A DNA stretch of 64,000 bases, taken from positions 32,045,449 through 32,109,448 of the forward strand of contig NC_079491.1 in assembly GCF_020520425.1 (NCBI RefSeq). The letters are read 5' to 3'. A program made the translations under genes and the position numbers. How positions within the stretch are numbered: position 1 is the first letter of the stretch; each line of letters opens with the position of its first letter. Origin of the DNA: Spinacia oleracea. Its lineage: Eukaryota > Streptophyta > Magnoliopsida > Caryophyllales > Amaranthaceae. This document shows, in pieces, positions 1 through 11,884 of the stretch. The notes under the pieces were generated by a model. It saw nothing but the letters and a program-made list of their open reading frames with translations, did no database searches and was not told the DNA's origin.

Positions 1-333
1 TCCTGTCATCTTATTTGTAACTTAGAAAGAAATGTAGTTTTACAATTCCAATACAAGAATTGAGCCCAAGTTGGGCTACAGAATCCTAAACAAATTATTG
101 GTATCAGAACCTTCTCGAAACATTCATCACTTATAGTTTATGTTAAACTCCAAAATATGTTGATATCTCAGCTTACAATCTTACATCTAACTAACTAACA
201 ATGATATACGTACTGAATTTTCTAATTCCAGCTCCAAGTCAACAAGCGCGATATGCTACGACCTGCACGTGGATTCATCCCCTCTCCGCAGACAAGTTGA
301 TCATCTTAAAGATTATAATTAAAACGTCCAGCC

Positions 334-340
334 TATAAAA
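334..340 (+). promoter_or_regulatory. TATA box of the small membrane protein gene
   Basis: CTATAAAA lies about 130 bases before the ATG at 470, inside an otherwise AT-rich leader. The position suits a plant TATA box with transcription starting near 365. The rest of 1-330 shows no gene. Confidence 0.55.
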
Positions 341-469
341 CCCAACATTGAGGAACCTACATCGAATCTACGTGTTTATTGGATCTTCCATTATTAACCA
401 CTCACTAGCTTAGCTCTTATAAGTTAAAACCTAACCTACCAAGCTTTAATTAGCTATCATCTAACCAAA

Positions 470-946
470 ATGGCTCAAACTAATTATAATGCTCTTCTTA
501 GAAGTAGTACTAGTACTATTGTTGTTGTTCTAATACTCCTTTATACCTCCTCCTTAGAAGCGAAAGCTGATGAGCTTAAGACCTTAAACAATGTTCCAAG
601 TGAGTTTGTGGAGTCTGAACCTCGTAAGTTTGGTAATCATGGGGTTAAGTCTCATGACACTCCACCCTCTATTACCCCAAGTCAACCTCCAGAGGGTCAT
701 AATAATAGTGTCAAGACGTTTCATGTAGACGCGACCTCTTCTGATGATGAACATCAACATCAACATCAACTTAGCCCACATCCGCATCTCCATTTCAAGG
801 AACCACATGCTCATCATCATACAGATAAATCTGTAGCAGGAGGTGGTGTCATCATCGCCTGCCTAGCTACTGCTTTTGTTTTATCCATTTTCTGCTACAT
901 CCGTGCCACTCGTCAACAGATCATCAGTAAAGAGCAGCTTATCTAA
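470..946 (+). CDS. Small secretory-pathway, His-rich single-pass membrane protein (unknown function)
   Basis: An intact single-exon frame of 158 codons. Residues about 15-31 form a hydrophobic N-terminal signal sequence. The middle is hydrophilic, rich in Pro, Ser, Asp and especially His (HQHQHQ near 97, then HPHLHF and HAHHH). Residues about 122-143 form a second hydrophobic segment beginning SVAGGGVIIACLATAF, followed by a short basic tail with YIRATRQQ. The likely topology is a cleaved signal peptide, a luminal or apoplastic His-rich part, one membrane span and a short cytosolic tail. I recall plant proteins of unknown function with a similar VAGGGVI...FCYIRATR ending, but do not know a role. 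The His clusters could bind divalent metal; that is inference. A TATA box lies upstream, and the GDSL locus follows on the other strand. Confidence 0.75.
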   Translation: MAQTNYNALLRSSTSTIVVVLILLYTSSLEAKADELKTLNNVPSEFVESEPRKFGNHGVKSHDTPPSITPSQPPEGHNNSVKTFHVDATSSDDEHQHQHQLSPHPHLHFKEPHAHHHTDKSVAGGGVIIACLATAFVLSIFCYIRATRQQIISKEQLI

Positions 947-1602
947 TTTTGTATCTATTATTACAAATTTTGTGTTTCTGTATACAACCAGCTTAGTTAC
1001 CATCACTCCACACTACAAAAAACAAGAAGTCAACCCTTTTATTTAACTTGGGAGATATTTGGAGTTCTCGTCGTATAAAAATATGTATACAAGCTCTTTT
1101 TTTTGGTTCAAACGAAAATATAGTCATAATGCTAAAATGATACTTTTTCTCCATCCTACATACGAGGTATTAATCGCTTTCTCTTACCTTTTTCTCTCCC
1201 ACTACCTTCATCTCTGTCATTTTGTATTGGAGTTTACGACTATCATTTCAATATAGATAAAAAAAAAAAAAAACTTTTCTGAGACTGCAATAAGAATAAC
1301 CCACATTGTCATTGCTCTTCTTCATTATAAAAAGCTATCAAATTTAATACTAATCAAATGATTCATATGCATTAATATTTCAAGTACCTGAAAATGTGGG
1401 GCCATAACAATTCCTTGGTTCACATTCTATATAAGCAGAGAACATTTATGTACTGATGTGTTCTGGTGACTGTAATGCATCTGATAGCTAAGAATTACCC
1501 AAAAAAATACTGCATAGAGAGAAAGTTCGGAACCTTTTCACAGCAGAAACTAGAATGCTATACCAAAATCAAACATGTAATTCTGTTTGTAGGTGCTGTG
1601 AT

Positions 1603-3670
1603 TCATGAAGCTATGTTCACCAGTGCTCGGATGCTCAAGGGATGACAGATATCGCCCAACGGATGACCAGACCAGACAGAGTCGGCCAGCAGAGAATTGA
1701 CAGCCTCAGAAGGATTGTACAAGTCCCACCATACATGACCTGAACTTTGGTCACAAGCCATTTCCATGGTGTCGCACCCAGATGCTGCTCCATGCCACCC
1801 TGTTCCACAACATGCTCCTCTCGTTTCCTCGAAGCCTGCCACCAAAAAATTCACATACCCATCACTACTAACATCATAACAGAATCAGCTTACAAACATA
1901 ATTATAACTGCACAAGTAAAACTAAGTACTAACCAGCATTGTTACAAGATCATAGGTTAAAAACAGTTAATGTAATGAAAGTGCTTACCATAGTGTTGTG
2001 GGTTGGACAAGATACGCATGAAGCCTTGGTAAACATCACAGAACACAAACTGGGCATCAGAGAGCTCCAAAGTGAGGTCAGTTATGTGATCCAACAATAG
2101 CTGATTATGTTGCGAAATAAGCTGATTGATCTCATTCACACAACCCCTTGTACTTTTAATATTTCTCCCGGTATGAAAGTACCAGTCAACCACCGTCCTA
2201 GGAGCACATCCAAGAGGGTAAATCCCCATGGAAACAACTTTCCTCACCCCTGCATTGTACAGATTTCGCAAGGCATTCGTCATCTCATCAACCAGCAGCT
2301 TAGGAAACAGCTGTTTGTCACCACCATTGTAACCCGGGGAATATGAAGAGTTTCCAAAGTAGAAGTTGGTGTAATCATCTTTGCCCAAGGAAAGGTAGAA
2401 CACTGAGGACCCGATGAATTCTTGTGCTTCCTGTTCACCTAGCTGTAACTGCACAAGTTGGATTGTCTCAAATACTTGCCGTAGCTGCTGGTTCAGGGAC
2501 TGGAAAGTTAGGGTATTCGCTATGGGAAGGATCGTGGCTTGAGCTGACCCATAGTTGATCCCGCTAAGCAGGCCTTGAATTGTATCATTCTTCTCATAAA
2601 ATGTTGGTGTATCTGGCAAACCCATCTTCTTCGCTGCATACACAAAATGTCACATGAATGTTAGTTTAACTATAACTATAACCTAGGAAAAGCATCAAGC
2701 CCAATCTTTATTACCATATAATTAAGAGAGTGCCACAAAATGCACTCAATTAACTGGATTGGGTTACTAAATAGGTCATATACTTTTGCATAATTAACTC
2801 AATCTCCAATCGGTAGATTGTTACTGGGACTTGGTACCACACAAGGATATCAGGCAAGCAGTACCAAATTAACTGGTCCATTCTCAATTTCAAAGTACAG
2901 AAGGTGAAAATTTCAGTAATTCTAGTAATTATATGATTCTAACAGTCGAAATCAATAATGCTATAATAACATGAAATTGTCTGATGCATTTCCCTAAATT
3001 TCTTCGAAAAGATAAACAAAATCAATATTAAATTCAACATTTTCAAGTAAAAATCCACATAAGAATTCCCAGAAACCAAAAATCTATCATTGTACAGAGT
3101 ATTTGCTAAGATTTCATCAAACAGAGAAGTAGAAGAAAAACAGAGCATCAAAGAAAAGAACGCAAGTCAACATTGATTTCGAGAAATAACCCAGATAATT
3201 TATCGGAAAAACAACATTAAATCTCAGAATCGCAAAATATCAAGAAGCCCAGATGAAAAACATTAAGAATTTAAACAAAAACGTAATCAAGAAAGAAGGG
3301 AGAGCGAAATACCCAGAAAATAAGGGATGAGAGTAGAGGAAGAGCCATTAAAACAAGGAAGTAAAGAATTATGGTGACGAAGAAAAGGGTAAAACAGAGA
3401 ATTCCCCCCACAATCAACTGTGGAATCTCCCACTACAAAAAGAGCTCGAGGTTTCAACGATGGAGTAGACGAAGAATCATTGTTGTTGTTGTTAATGGTG
3501 TTCTGATCATCAGATTGTATGAGACTGTCGAAGAAGGAATATGGTGGCGACGCCGACATGGGTGTGGAATGATGAACAACATTGGCGGTGTGAGAAACAT
3601 GAATGATCATGGCAATTAGTGCCGTTGTTAGCATGAATAACAAAGTTCCAGCTATAACCTCCTTGTTCAT
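1603..3670 (-). CDS. GDSL esterase/lipase-like protein, proximal first exon (1A) plus the only common exons 2 and 3
   Basis: Exons on the minus strand: 3670-3313 (1A), 2633-1989 and 1835-1603, joined at GT-AG sites with phases 1 and 1, giving 411 residues. Exon 1A starts with an uncleaved-looking signal anchor (about residues 7-25), an Asn/Ser-rich stalk, then block I with VGDSTVDCGGN, the nucleophile-Ser block of the SGNH/GDSL family. Exon 2 carries the central fold with SLGKDDYTNFYF (block III region) and GIYPLGCAPR. Exon 3 carries the C-terminal block with WWDLYNPSEAVN. Two positions that normally hold catalytic residues differ: the block III Asn (GxND) is Asp, and the block V His (DxxH) is Asn. 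The protein may therefore be a weak or non-classical hydrolase anchored in the secretory system. Three more first exons lie upstream and are listed separately. Confidence 0.82.
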
Positions 3671-3850
3671 TTTTCTCTCTCTCTAAAACTCACAGAAAGA
3701 ATTCTAGTGAAAGAAATTGAAGGAAGGAAAAAGAGAAAGAGTTCAGAAAGAAGTGAGAGAGAAGAAGAAGAAACTGATTTTGGGTTTTTATTAATATTTT
3801 TTATTGGGTGGGGTCACTGGGGTGTGTAACTAACTGCATCTCCCGCTTTT

Positions 3851-3856
3851 TTTATA
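3851..3856 (-). promoter_or_regulatory. TATA-like element upstream of first exon 1A
   Basis: The minus strand reads ACAATATAAA here, about 180 bases before the exon 1A start. The same ten bases occur upstream of exon 1B, suggesting that the promoter was copied with the exon. Confidence 0.4.
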
Positions 3857-3899
3857 TTGTTTGTTATTCCTCATTCTAAACATAATATCCATAAGCCTC

Positions 3900-4700
3900 T
3901 CCTGTTTATTCCACCCCGTATTCCATACGGCGAAACTAATCCGTACTCAGTATTCGAATTAAAAAAAAAAAAAAATGAGCCTGACATTCTAATACGTTAT
4001 AATTTAAACCCGCAATATAAATAGTGTATCGCTATTCGACGCTTGCCCACGCTAAAAACGTCCTACTATTCATAGTGAAAGTACAGAAATACCCTCATAA
4101 AAACTTACCCCTCCCTTTCATTTTTTTTACCCTTCTCACCTCACCTTTCCCTCACCTCTCTCTCAACCCCCTTCTCCACCAACTGGCTGCCGGAATGTCG
4201 CCGAAAAAATGAAATTCCGGCGAGTATTTTTTACCCCTTTTATAATTCGCCGGAAAACTGAAATTCATACATGTTTCTTCATTATTTGCCGGAAAACTGA
4301 AACTCCGGAAAACGTTTGTTTCTTCATAATTCATGTGGGAGTTGCGGCGGTCGATGTATAAACAACGTAGTACTTTATACACTCGATGTCTAAATGAACT
4401 TTCACATTTTAAATCACTCCCTACCCAAAACTAACTATAAAAATTACAAGGGGAAGGGGATATTCGAAGCCATGACCTAGTATATGAACTAGAAGCTCAA
4501 CAATGGACATTAAATTAAGAATCCGAGTTTAATGCTAAATTAGAGTAATATTCCGCCAAAATAAGCACAGCTGCTATCAGAAGTCTGAAAGCCCAAAAAT
4601 ATAATTCAAGAAATCAAAAGGCAGACAAAATTAAACACCGGATTATAAAGTATTAGTGAGTTAGTGCAGTAAGATTCCTTCCAACAGCTAAAATGGAGCA
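3900..4700. other. Spacer between first exons 1A and 1B
   Basis: No exon 2 or 3 homologue is seen here. There is an A tract near 3961 and a repeated, probably repeat-derived stretch (GCCGGAAAACTGAAA twice, near 4250 and 4288). The segment from 4491 belongs to a block duplicated downstream of exons 1B, 1C and 1D. Confidence 0.5.
4491..4539. repeat. Duplicated intron-side block after exon 1B
   Basis: A block beginning AGAAGCTCAACAATGG and continuing through a conserved TTTAATGCTAAA recurs at 5903-5950 and 7634-7681, each a few hundred bases past the donor of its first exon. The duplication unit therefore contained promoter, first exon and the beginning of intron 1, but not exon 2. Confidence 0.75.
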
Positions 4701-4776
4701 ACAACAGAACATCAAGAAAATGCGTTCAAATTATAAAACAGAGGAGGAAGGAAGGAAGGGGGAGAGGAGCAAATAC

Positions 4777-5080
4777 CGAGAAAGTGAGGGATAAGACTGG
4801 ATTGAGAACCATCTGGACAAGGAATCAACGACTTAATACCGCGAAGTTCAGAGTAAAACAGAGCATTCTTCCCACAATCAACACTAGAATCTCCAAACAC
4901 AAAAATAGCAGGCGATTTCATAAACAAAGAACGCGACGAGTAGTTAAACCGAGAAGGCGCAGGTGTAGGCGAAGGAGGAGTGGCATTCGTGATAAAATAT
5001 ACTAAGGTCATCATGGCAGCAATAAAAATAATGCTGGCAAGAATCTGTAAGAATCCCTTCAAGACTATGAGGATTGACAT
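4777..5080 (-). CDS. Alternative first exon 1B of the GDSL locus
   Basis: Intact frame of 101 codons plus one base, from ATG at 5080 to a GT donor after 4777. It encodes a signal anchor (about residues 8-30), a short Pro-rich stalk (PPSPTPAPS) and the nucleophile block VFGDSSVDCGKN, ending LIPHFL. The donor CTCG^GTATTT matches those of 1C and 1D, and nearly that of 1A, and leaves the same phase 1. Spliced to the exon starting at 2633 it gives FL-A-KKMGLP and a 393-residue protein. No private exon 2 or 3 follows it. It is either a real alternative first exon or a partial tandem copy; the open frame and kept donor favour the former. Confidence 0.65.
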
Positions 5081-5220
5081 TTTCTTTAAAAAAACAAAAG
5101 GAAGAAGAAACTTGAAGTTGTTTTCTGGTAGGAAGGAAGCTAAGTAGGACAGTAGACGACGAAGAAGATGATTGAAACTAATTTTGACTTTATCAAATTT
5201 TACGCAACTGCCTTTTCTCT

Positions 5221-5226
5221 TTTATA
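5221..5226 (-). promoter_or_regulatory. TATA-like element upstream of first exon 1B
   Basis: The minus strand reads ACAATATAAA about 140 bases before the exon 1B ATG, the same word as before exon 1A. Confidence 0.4.
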
Positions 5227-5902
5227 TTGTACGTTAATCCTTTCATCTAAACATAATATCTAAATGGCTAAACTAACCCCCCACTCTAATTACCCCAACC
5301 CAAAAAAAGCTCGTCCTACCCGGATTAGACCTCAACGCCGAATGACTCATCATCTAAAATATGACCCGTTCCAACGACTCGGCGACAACTTTGGTAATCA
5401 ATGTATATACGAATGTACCCGTTTTAAATCACTTCCCACATGAAACTATATAATCCGTACTATATTGCCAAACATACTAAATTCAAATGCACTCCTTAGT
5501 ATGTTGCAATCTGTTGTTATTACAACGATTTTAGAAATAAAGGAGCGATCAGGACAACGTGATTATTATTTCAATATTACATGGTGAGCATACGCACAAC
5601 AAATTAAAGGAACTGATGAATTTATAAATGCTCAACGTCTGATTAAAATTATAATGTCACACTTTATGATCGAATTACCACACACTCGGATTGAAATGCT
5701 ACAAAAATCACACAACAATGCATTATTTCACTCCAATTGGAATCACTATTTGTCTAATTCTGCAAATATACAGAAATAAATAAATTAATTACATGCCTAA
5801 GTATGCAATTTAACGACTAAACTGACCGCTTAAGTGATAATGAAAAATATCACAAAATATCATCATCTTCTTAGAAAACAAATGAGTAACGGACTACGGA
5901 GT

Positions 5903-5950
5903 AGAAGCTCAACAATGGAGATTTAATTAAAAGTCTGAGTTTAATGCTTA
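5903..5950. repeat. Duplicated intron-side block after exon 1C
   Basis: Second copy of the block described at 4491. Between 5846 and 5890 it also shares a TCTTCTTAGAAA stretch with the region before 7634, so copies 1C and 1D look like the closest pair. Confidence 0.7.
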
Positions 5951-6247
5951 ATCCTTAATTCATGCTTACTTAGGGTTTTGATCCAAATTAAATTTCATTC
6001 ACTCAGAAATCCGAATTCTCATAGTCCTAAAACAGTTGAAGCTAATTAGTTCCGAATAAGAAAATCGAGATTATTTATTTATTCTCAATTATTGAGCTTA
6101 ATCTGAGTTTATTGCGTTAAAATGAAGCTGATTTGGATTAACAGTCCACATAAATACTTAATACAGATAGTTGCGATGAAATCAACAAAACCTCCATAAA
6201 AAATTCGAGAAACCAAAACAGAGTTTTAAGTAGGAGAGAGAAAATAC

Positions 6248-6647
6248 CGAGAAAGTGAGGGATGAGAGTGGATTTAGAGCCCTTTGAACAAGGAATCAAC
6301 GACTTATTACGGCGAAGAAGAGGATAAAATCGAGAATTCTCCCCACAATCAACACTAGAATCTCCAATCACAAACATAGCAGGCGACTTCGACGACGACG
6401 ACACAGAAAACGAGGTTTCGTTGTTGATGCAGACGGTATTCTTCCGAAAACCAGAATCAACAAAAGCTTTACGGTAATAAGCACGAGGCGATGGTGGCAG
6501 CGATGGTGGAAGAAACGGTGTAGGCGAAGGAGGAGTGGCATGTTTGGAGGAAGAATCAGGAATGAGAATTAAGAAGATGATTGAGAAAGTGACAAGAATC
6601 GCCATTAACGCAATTGCTATAGCTCGAGCAATCTGGAGGGTCGACAT
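6248..6647 (-). CDS. Alternative first exon 1C of the GDSL locus
   Basis: Intact frame of 133 codons plus one base, ATG at 6647, GT donor after 6248. It has a strong hydrophobic anchor (about residues 9-28), a long Pro-rich stalk (TPPSPTPFLPPSLPPSP), a region around YYRKAFVDSGFRKNT also echoed in 1D, and block I VIGDSSVDCGEN. Splicing to the shared exon at 2633 keeps frame and gives 425 residues. The next downstream sequence toward the shared exons holds no private exon 2. The longer stalk than in 1A and 1B would space the lipase-like domain further from the membrane. Confidence 0.65.
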
Positions 6648-6659
6648 TTTCTAAAAAAT

Positions 6660-7600
6660 GAAGAAGAAATTTGAAGTTGCTTTCTGGTGAAAGGGAGCTA
6701 AGTGGGAGAGTATAGAGTAGGAAGAAGATATGCGACTAATTTTGAGATTATGAGAATTTAAGCAACTAATTTGTTAACTGCATTTTTCATTTTTCTTTTT
6801 TAATAAATGTGTTTTTAGAATTTATTATTCCTTTTTTTTGTTGGGTTTAGTTTGTAGGTATTTTTAACGTTTTCATCGTGTAATATTAGAAGGTAAATAT
6901 TATGTTAGATACAGGAGTTTTGATTAACGGTACCAAAAAAAAAAAATATATATCCCCAAACTCAAAATGACACATCATTTAAATGAAATCGGTCTAAAGT
7001 TTGATTATTATTATCTCTATATCAATGTATAAATGATATTAAACGTTTTAAATCGATCACTTCTTATTATTATTACGTTAGAAATACAAGATTTTACTAT
7101 CCAAAAAAGATTCTAAATCGATTTAGACCCAAATCGGAATGACACGTACATCATCTAAATATAAGACCCTATTCCGAACGACTTGATTATAAACTCGTAC
7201 ATTAATTCACTCCGTGCATACCATAATATCATAGTACTTATTCTTTGTTTATGTCTAAAATGTTTTCATATACATATAGTCTTCTCCACCATTATTTTAA
7301 TTGAACGTTATGAAACGAAAATGATTCACGTTAGGTTAAGACGACCTAACATCCATTTTATTTTTTCATAGTGAGCGTATCAAAGGAGCTTTATCACTTG
7401 GGTTGAAATGCGACATAAATTTTCCCATTGGACATACGGCAAGTTGTACTAATAAATAGTGTTAATTAACTGATAATCACAATTTGCCTAATTATGCGAT
7501 TTTAAAGGGGGAACAAAATAAATGCCAAATTATGCAATTCTGAGGATTGAAATAACCTGGACGCTTGAAATAAAAATGAAAAATAAGAAGAAGAAAAAAT
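6660..7600. other. Spacer between first exons 1C and 1D
   Basis: The first 120 bases are related to the sequences just upstream of exons 1B and 1D (leader with TTTGAAGTTG...TTTCTGGT, then CTAATTTTG). The remainder is AT-rich with no coding signal I can support. Confidence 0.5.
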
Positions 7601-7633
7601 ATCACGGTCTTCTTAGAAACCAAATAACCAACT

Positions 7634-7681
7634 AGAAGCTCAACAATGGTGATTAAATTAAGAGCCTGTGTTTAATACTAA
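7634..7681. repeat. Duplicated intron-side block after exon 1D
   Basis: Third copy of the block described at 4491, with the same 286-base distance from the donor as in the 1B unit. Confidence 0.7.
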
Positions 7682-7919
7682 AATTTTTGATGATAGTAAA
7701 TTCGAGTAACAGTCCACATAAATTAGCCAGTTGCTATGAAATTTACACTCAGAAATCAGAATTATCAAATCCAAAAATAACTCAAGAAACCCAGATGAAA
7801 ATTAGGAAGAAAATCAATGGATTTAAAATGTAATTTCGAATAATGATCCAGATAGTACAAAACCCAGAAACCCAAATAAAAATAAGAAAACAGAGGAGGA
7901 AGGAGGAGAGAGAAAATAC

Positions 7920-8295
7920 CGAGAAAGTGAGGGATGAGGGTGGATTTAGAAGCCTTTGAGCAAGTAACCAACGACTTTTTACCGCGAAGAAGATGGTAAA
8001 ACAGAGCATTCTCCCCACAATCAACAGTAGAATCTCCGATGACAAAAATAGCAGGCGACTTCATTGACGACGTAGACAACGAGTTGTCGTTGATGAAGTC
8101 GGTATTCCTCGAAAAAGTAGACTCGAGAACAGCTCTACGAAATGGAACCCCAGGCGACGGCGACGGTGACGGCGAAGGTGGAGAGGTGTGTTTGAAGGTA
8201 ACCAAAGGAAGGAAGATGCAGTTGTAGACTAGTACAGGGCCAGCCATAGTCATCAACGCGTAAAGTATAATACGAAATCTATCGGAGAGTTGCAT
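7920..8295 (-). CDS. Alternative first exon 1D of the GDSL locus (most distal)
   Basis: Intact frame of 125 codons plus one base, ATG at 8295, GT donor after 7920. Residues about 8-32 form the anchor; then a Pro-rich stalk (SPPSPSPSPSPG), a VPFRRAVLESTFSRNT stretch related to that of 1C, and block I VIGDSTVDCGEN. Splicing over about 5.3 kb to the exon at 2633 restores phase and gives 417 residues. The leader upstream (TTTGAAGTTGG, TTTCTGGT) matches 1B and 1C. If used, this exon would have its own promoter beyond 8300; I see no convincing TATA box there. Confidence 0.62.
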
Positions 8296-10790
8296 TTTTC
8301 TTTAAAAAGATGATGAAATTTGAAGTTGGTTTTTCTGGTAAGAAGAAAGTGGGTAGTAAACAGTTTTGGGGAAGAAGATGATAGAGACTAATTTTGTGTT
8401 TATGAAATTTTATCAACTACGGAGTACTCCGTAATTGTTAACTGTTTCTTTTTCAATTTTGGATGATAATTTTGTTTTCTTTGTTGCAAACCCTTGGAAT
8501 TTGGAACGAACTTTTGCCTTATATTGGTAGACTGCTAGTTTTGTTGCATTTTTTTCTTCTTTATTTTCATGTAATAAATATTAGTATTAGTGATGTTTTG
8601 TAAGAAACATTATGTTTTGATCAATATATGGACGTGACATAAATGATTGCATATTTTGGTTAATGAATTAAAATGTACTACGAGGAGATATTTGTTTTGG
8701 AGTAAATAGAGGTGATACAATTAATTTACGCTTCATTTATAAAGTATGTTGGTTATCTAGATTAGATTCGACAAACCTGTACTCCGTTGTAGGGTTTTGA
8801 GATTTTGAATTTCGAAGGAGTCGCCACCAAATATTTTAAGGGTCCGATTTGGAATGACTAAAATTGACTCTTGTGGATAAGACATTGAACCTTAGAAACC
8901 GAACGTGTGAGATTCGGGCACGAGAACGAACCGTTTATTTGGCAAGCTTTTCAAGTACATTCGAATACAAGACAATGATCGTTTTCACGAAATCCTAACC
9001 ATGACACTAAGTCGGTTGAATCATGCATTTAGAACATTGTATTTGCTACTTGTACGTGGTCACTTTGCTTTAAAGTTAATTAGGGAACCTAAGGCCGGTT
9101 TGTCCAAAAATTATCTTTGTTAAGTGTGATGTAACCTTTTGTACAAAAAATGAAGGAATTATTGAAATGCGTACAAAATCACATCAACTTAAAAAGGTGG
9201 GTAAAGGGTGCGGAATTGAAATTGCAAGCACAAAATAAAGGTGCGATATTAAGTTGAATTATTAAATGCAGTGTAAAAAAATTATTTTTAGTTAAACTAA
9301 TCACCACTAAATTGATCGTCAATCTATTTCATTGGAGAATAAAAATCCTCTAATATGATAATTTCCAACGGAAAAATAGTTTAGTGAAAAATAACAATAA
9401 TACGTAAGATTCTTCGTATTATTTCATCTTATCGTCATATGCAAACAAGTTATTTTTATCTAAGCTATTTAATAACTTGATATTCATTATACGGAGTAAT
9501 ACTTTGAAGAAAAATATTATTTCTAGTAATGATTTTACTTTCTTTTTTTTTCTTTTGGTGTGAATGAGCCACATTTTTTTATAGGTAAGAAAATTAATTT
9601 AGAAAGCCCTAGACACAAAGGGAATTTGTAAGGAATAATGAATGAGCCATATGATTTTACTTATTTTGGTAGTGACATGTGGTATATTGGATGTTATGGA
9701 AACTTTAAACTCATATACTTAATAACTTACCTTATTAAACTTTGGGGTCGTATATTACAAACATATACAATGATTATTATACTACGCATGTATTTACTTT
9801 GGTAATTAAAAATAATATTATGAAATGTACGTAGACTAGAGAAATCTCTAATATGTGTACATTGATAAGTCTAATTAATGAGTCGTTTGGTTGACCATAT
9901 GAATTAGAACTTTCTAGGTAAAGTTTTTTCATGTATAAGTATTTCCTAAGAAGTGGGAGCTGGTGTCGTTTGAATGAACATGCATGGAAAGTAACTTCCC
10001 ATGAGAAATATTGCAGTTCAATCTTCCACTTCCTATAAAATCATACTTCCCATAAATTTTCATGTCATTCAAACAACACCTAATACTCTATAATTTTTAT
10101 ACTAGCTACGGAGTATACTAAAAGAAAAGAAATCAATGTGGTTGTGACAACGTCACTATATGGTTGACTCTCTTTTAATATAAATAATTAAATTTTAAAA
10201 ATAAAAACAAAACAATATATTTGACTTTATTACTAAGTATACGAATTATATAGTAATTAAATTTAGCAAAATGGTATCATACGTAAGAATCATTTCCATA
10301 TTGAAATATTCTATTTTTCCTAAAAATAATATGGAATACAATACCATGCCTAATATAGTAATATATCATGTTCAATATCTCAAGCCTAATATATTAGACT
10401 ATTTAACATAATTTTATCTTAGTATATTTTAGTTATATGATACGAAGTATAATGCTAAACTTTAAATTCAAGAAATGAAGACAAAATATTTTATGTATTA
10501 TTTATTAAATTTATAAAATTGTAATTGAATATTGAGAGGAAATTATTATTTCCTAAATTTTCTTCCTTAGTAATATCTCAAACTTGAAAATTGTAATGAC
10601 GTTATTTAATAAATAAGAAAGGAAAAATATATATTTTTTTTTACTTCCTTTCAAGAGTTGACTCATATAATAGAGATAATTGTATTTATAAAAACAACAA
10701 TCCTAGCCCATTGGTAAATATTTTGTATGCAAGGCAAGATTCTTAACATGAATATATTCATGTACTTTACTAACAAATAGTATTTTTCAG

Positions 10791-10828
10791 TATGATTCAA
10801 GCTCTGGTGTATGATTCAAGCTCTGGTG
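10791..10828. repeat. Perfect 19-bp tandem duplication
   Basis: TATGATTCAAGCTCTGGTG occurs twice head to tail (10791-10809 and 10810-10828). It lies in intergenic DNA and looks like a recent replication slip. Confidence 0.85.
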
Positions 10829-11884
10829 ATTTCATACTTAAAACAATGTATTGTTATAAATTTTCTTTTGTGTACTTTTTTAAAAGACAACATATTAGCA
10901 TACAAAAATACTTAATTTCTACAAGAAATTAACTAAATAGAGATCTACATTAAATACACAAGGATAATGAAAAAAAGTACTATGTAATAAGTTGGTGGAA
11001 TCAAGATATTTTTTTCCCGTACAATGGTAAGGAAGGTATGGGTTGGGTTACACGTGACGTGTAAAGGATTGCAATATCACTTATACATAAAATTTCGTAA
11101 AAAAAATTAACGTATTGATATATAAACCCTGTATCACCTTGGTCATGGGGAGAGTTTGAATTTTAGATTGGGCTAACGACGAAGATATTGGTGTTGGCGG
11201 GCACGTATAAGAATTATATATACCCACCTTGGTGATATGGCTGGTTTGGATTATTTGGACTTGAGAACACTCACCCATCTTAAATTGTATAGTCACATTT
11301 TTTTTTGTTAATAATAAAATCAATTTTAATAATAATTTATGTCAATATATTTAAAAGTTAGCTGAAAGTTAAGGTGAATTTTGACAAAATGTGCGGGTAT
11401 CAGATTGTCAATGGGAGAGACTTTTTGGGAGATAACTCGCCCACCCTCCGGCGCAAATGGGTGTGGATGGAGTAAAATGGTAATGATGGGGATAAATTAT
11501 TCGATGTATCCTCCACGAGTGACGGGGCGATTATGACGGATTTTATACTGAACTTGTATTCCATCGTTTATCATTCATTTAATTGATTATGAATATATCA
11601 ACATTTTTTTCAATAATAACCAACATATTATAATGTTTTGTTTATTTACTTGATTTCTCTAATCAGACAACCAAATTGTTGAATGCTCTTGAATAGAGTT
11701 TTAAACTTCAAAACTATCATACTAAAAAAAAGGGTCTAAAGCTAGGTTTGAGACGGGTGTGATGGAGAGGTCAAGGATAAGTTTTATTAGGCAGGTAGTG
11801 GGATGAGGATGAGTAGCGTACCAATCGTACGTGGTGGTTTGGAATGGAGATGAGAACTTCATTGCGGATAAAGGTGTGGAGGGG

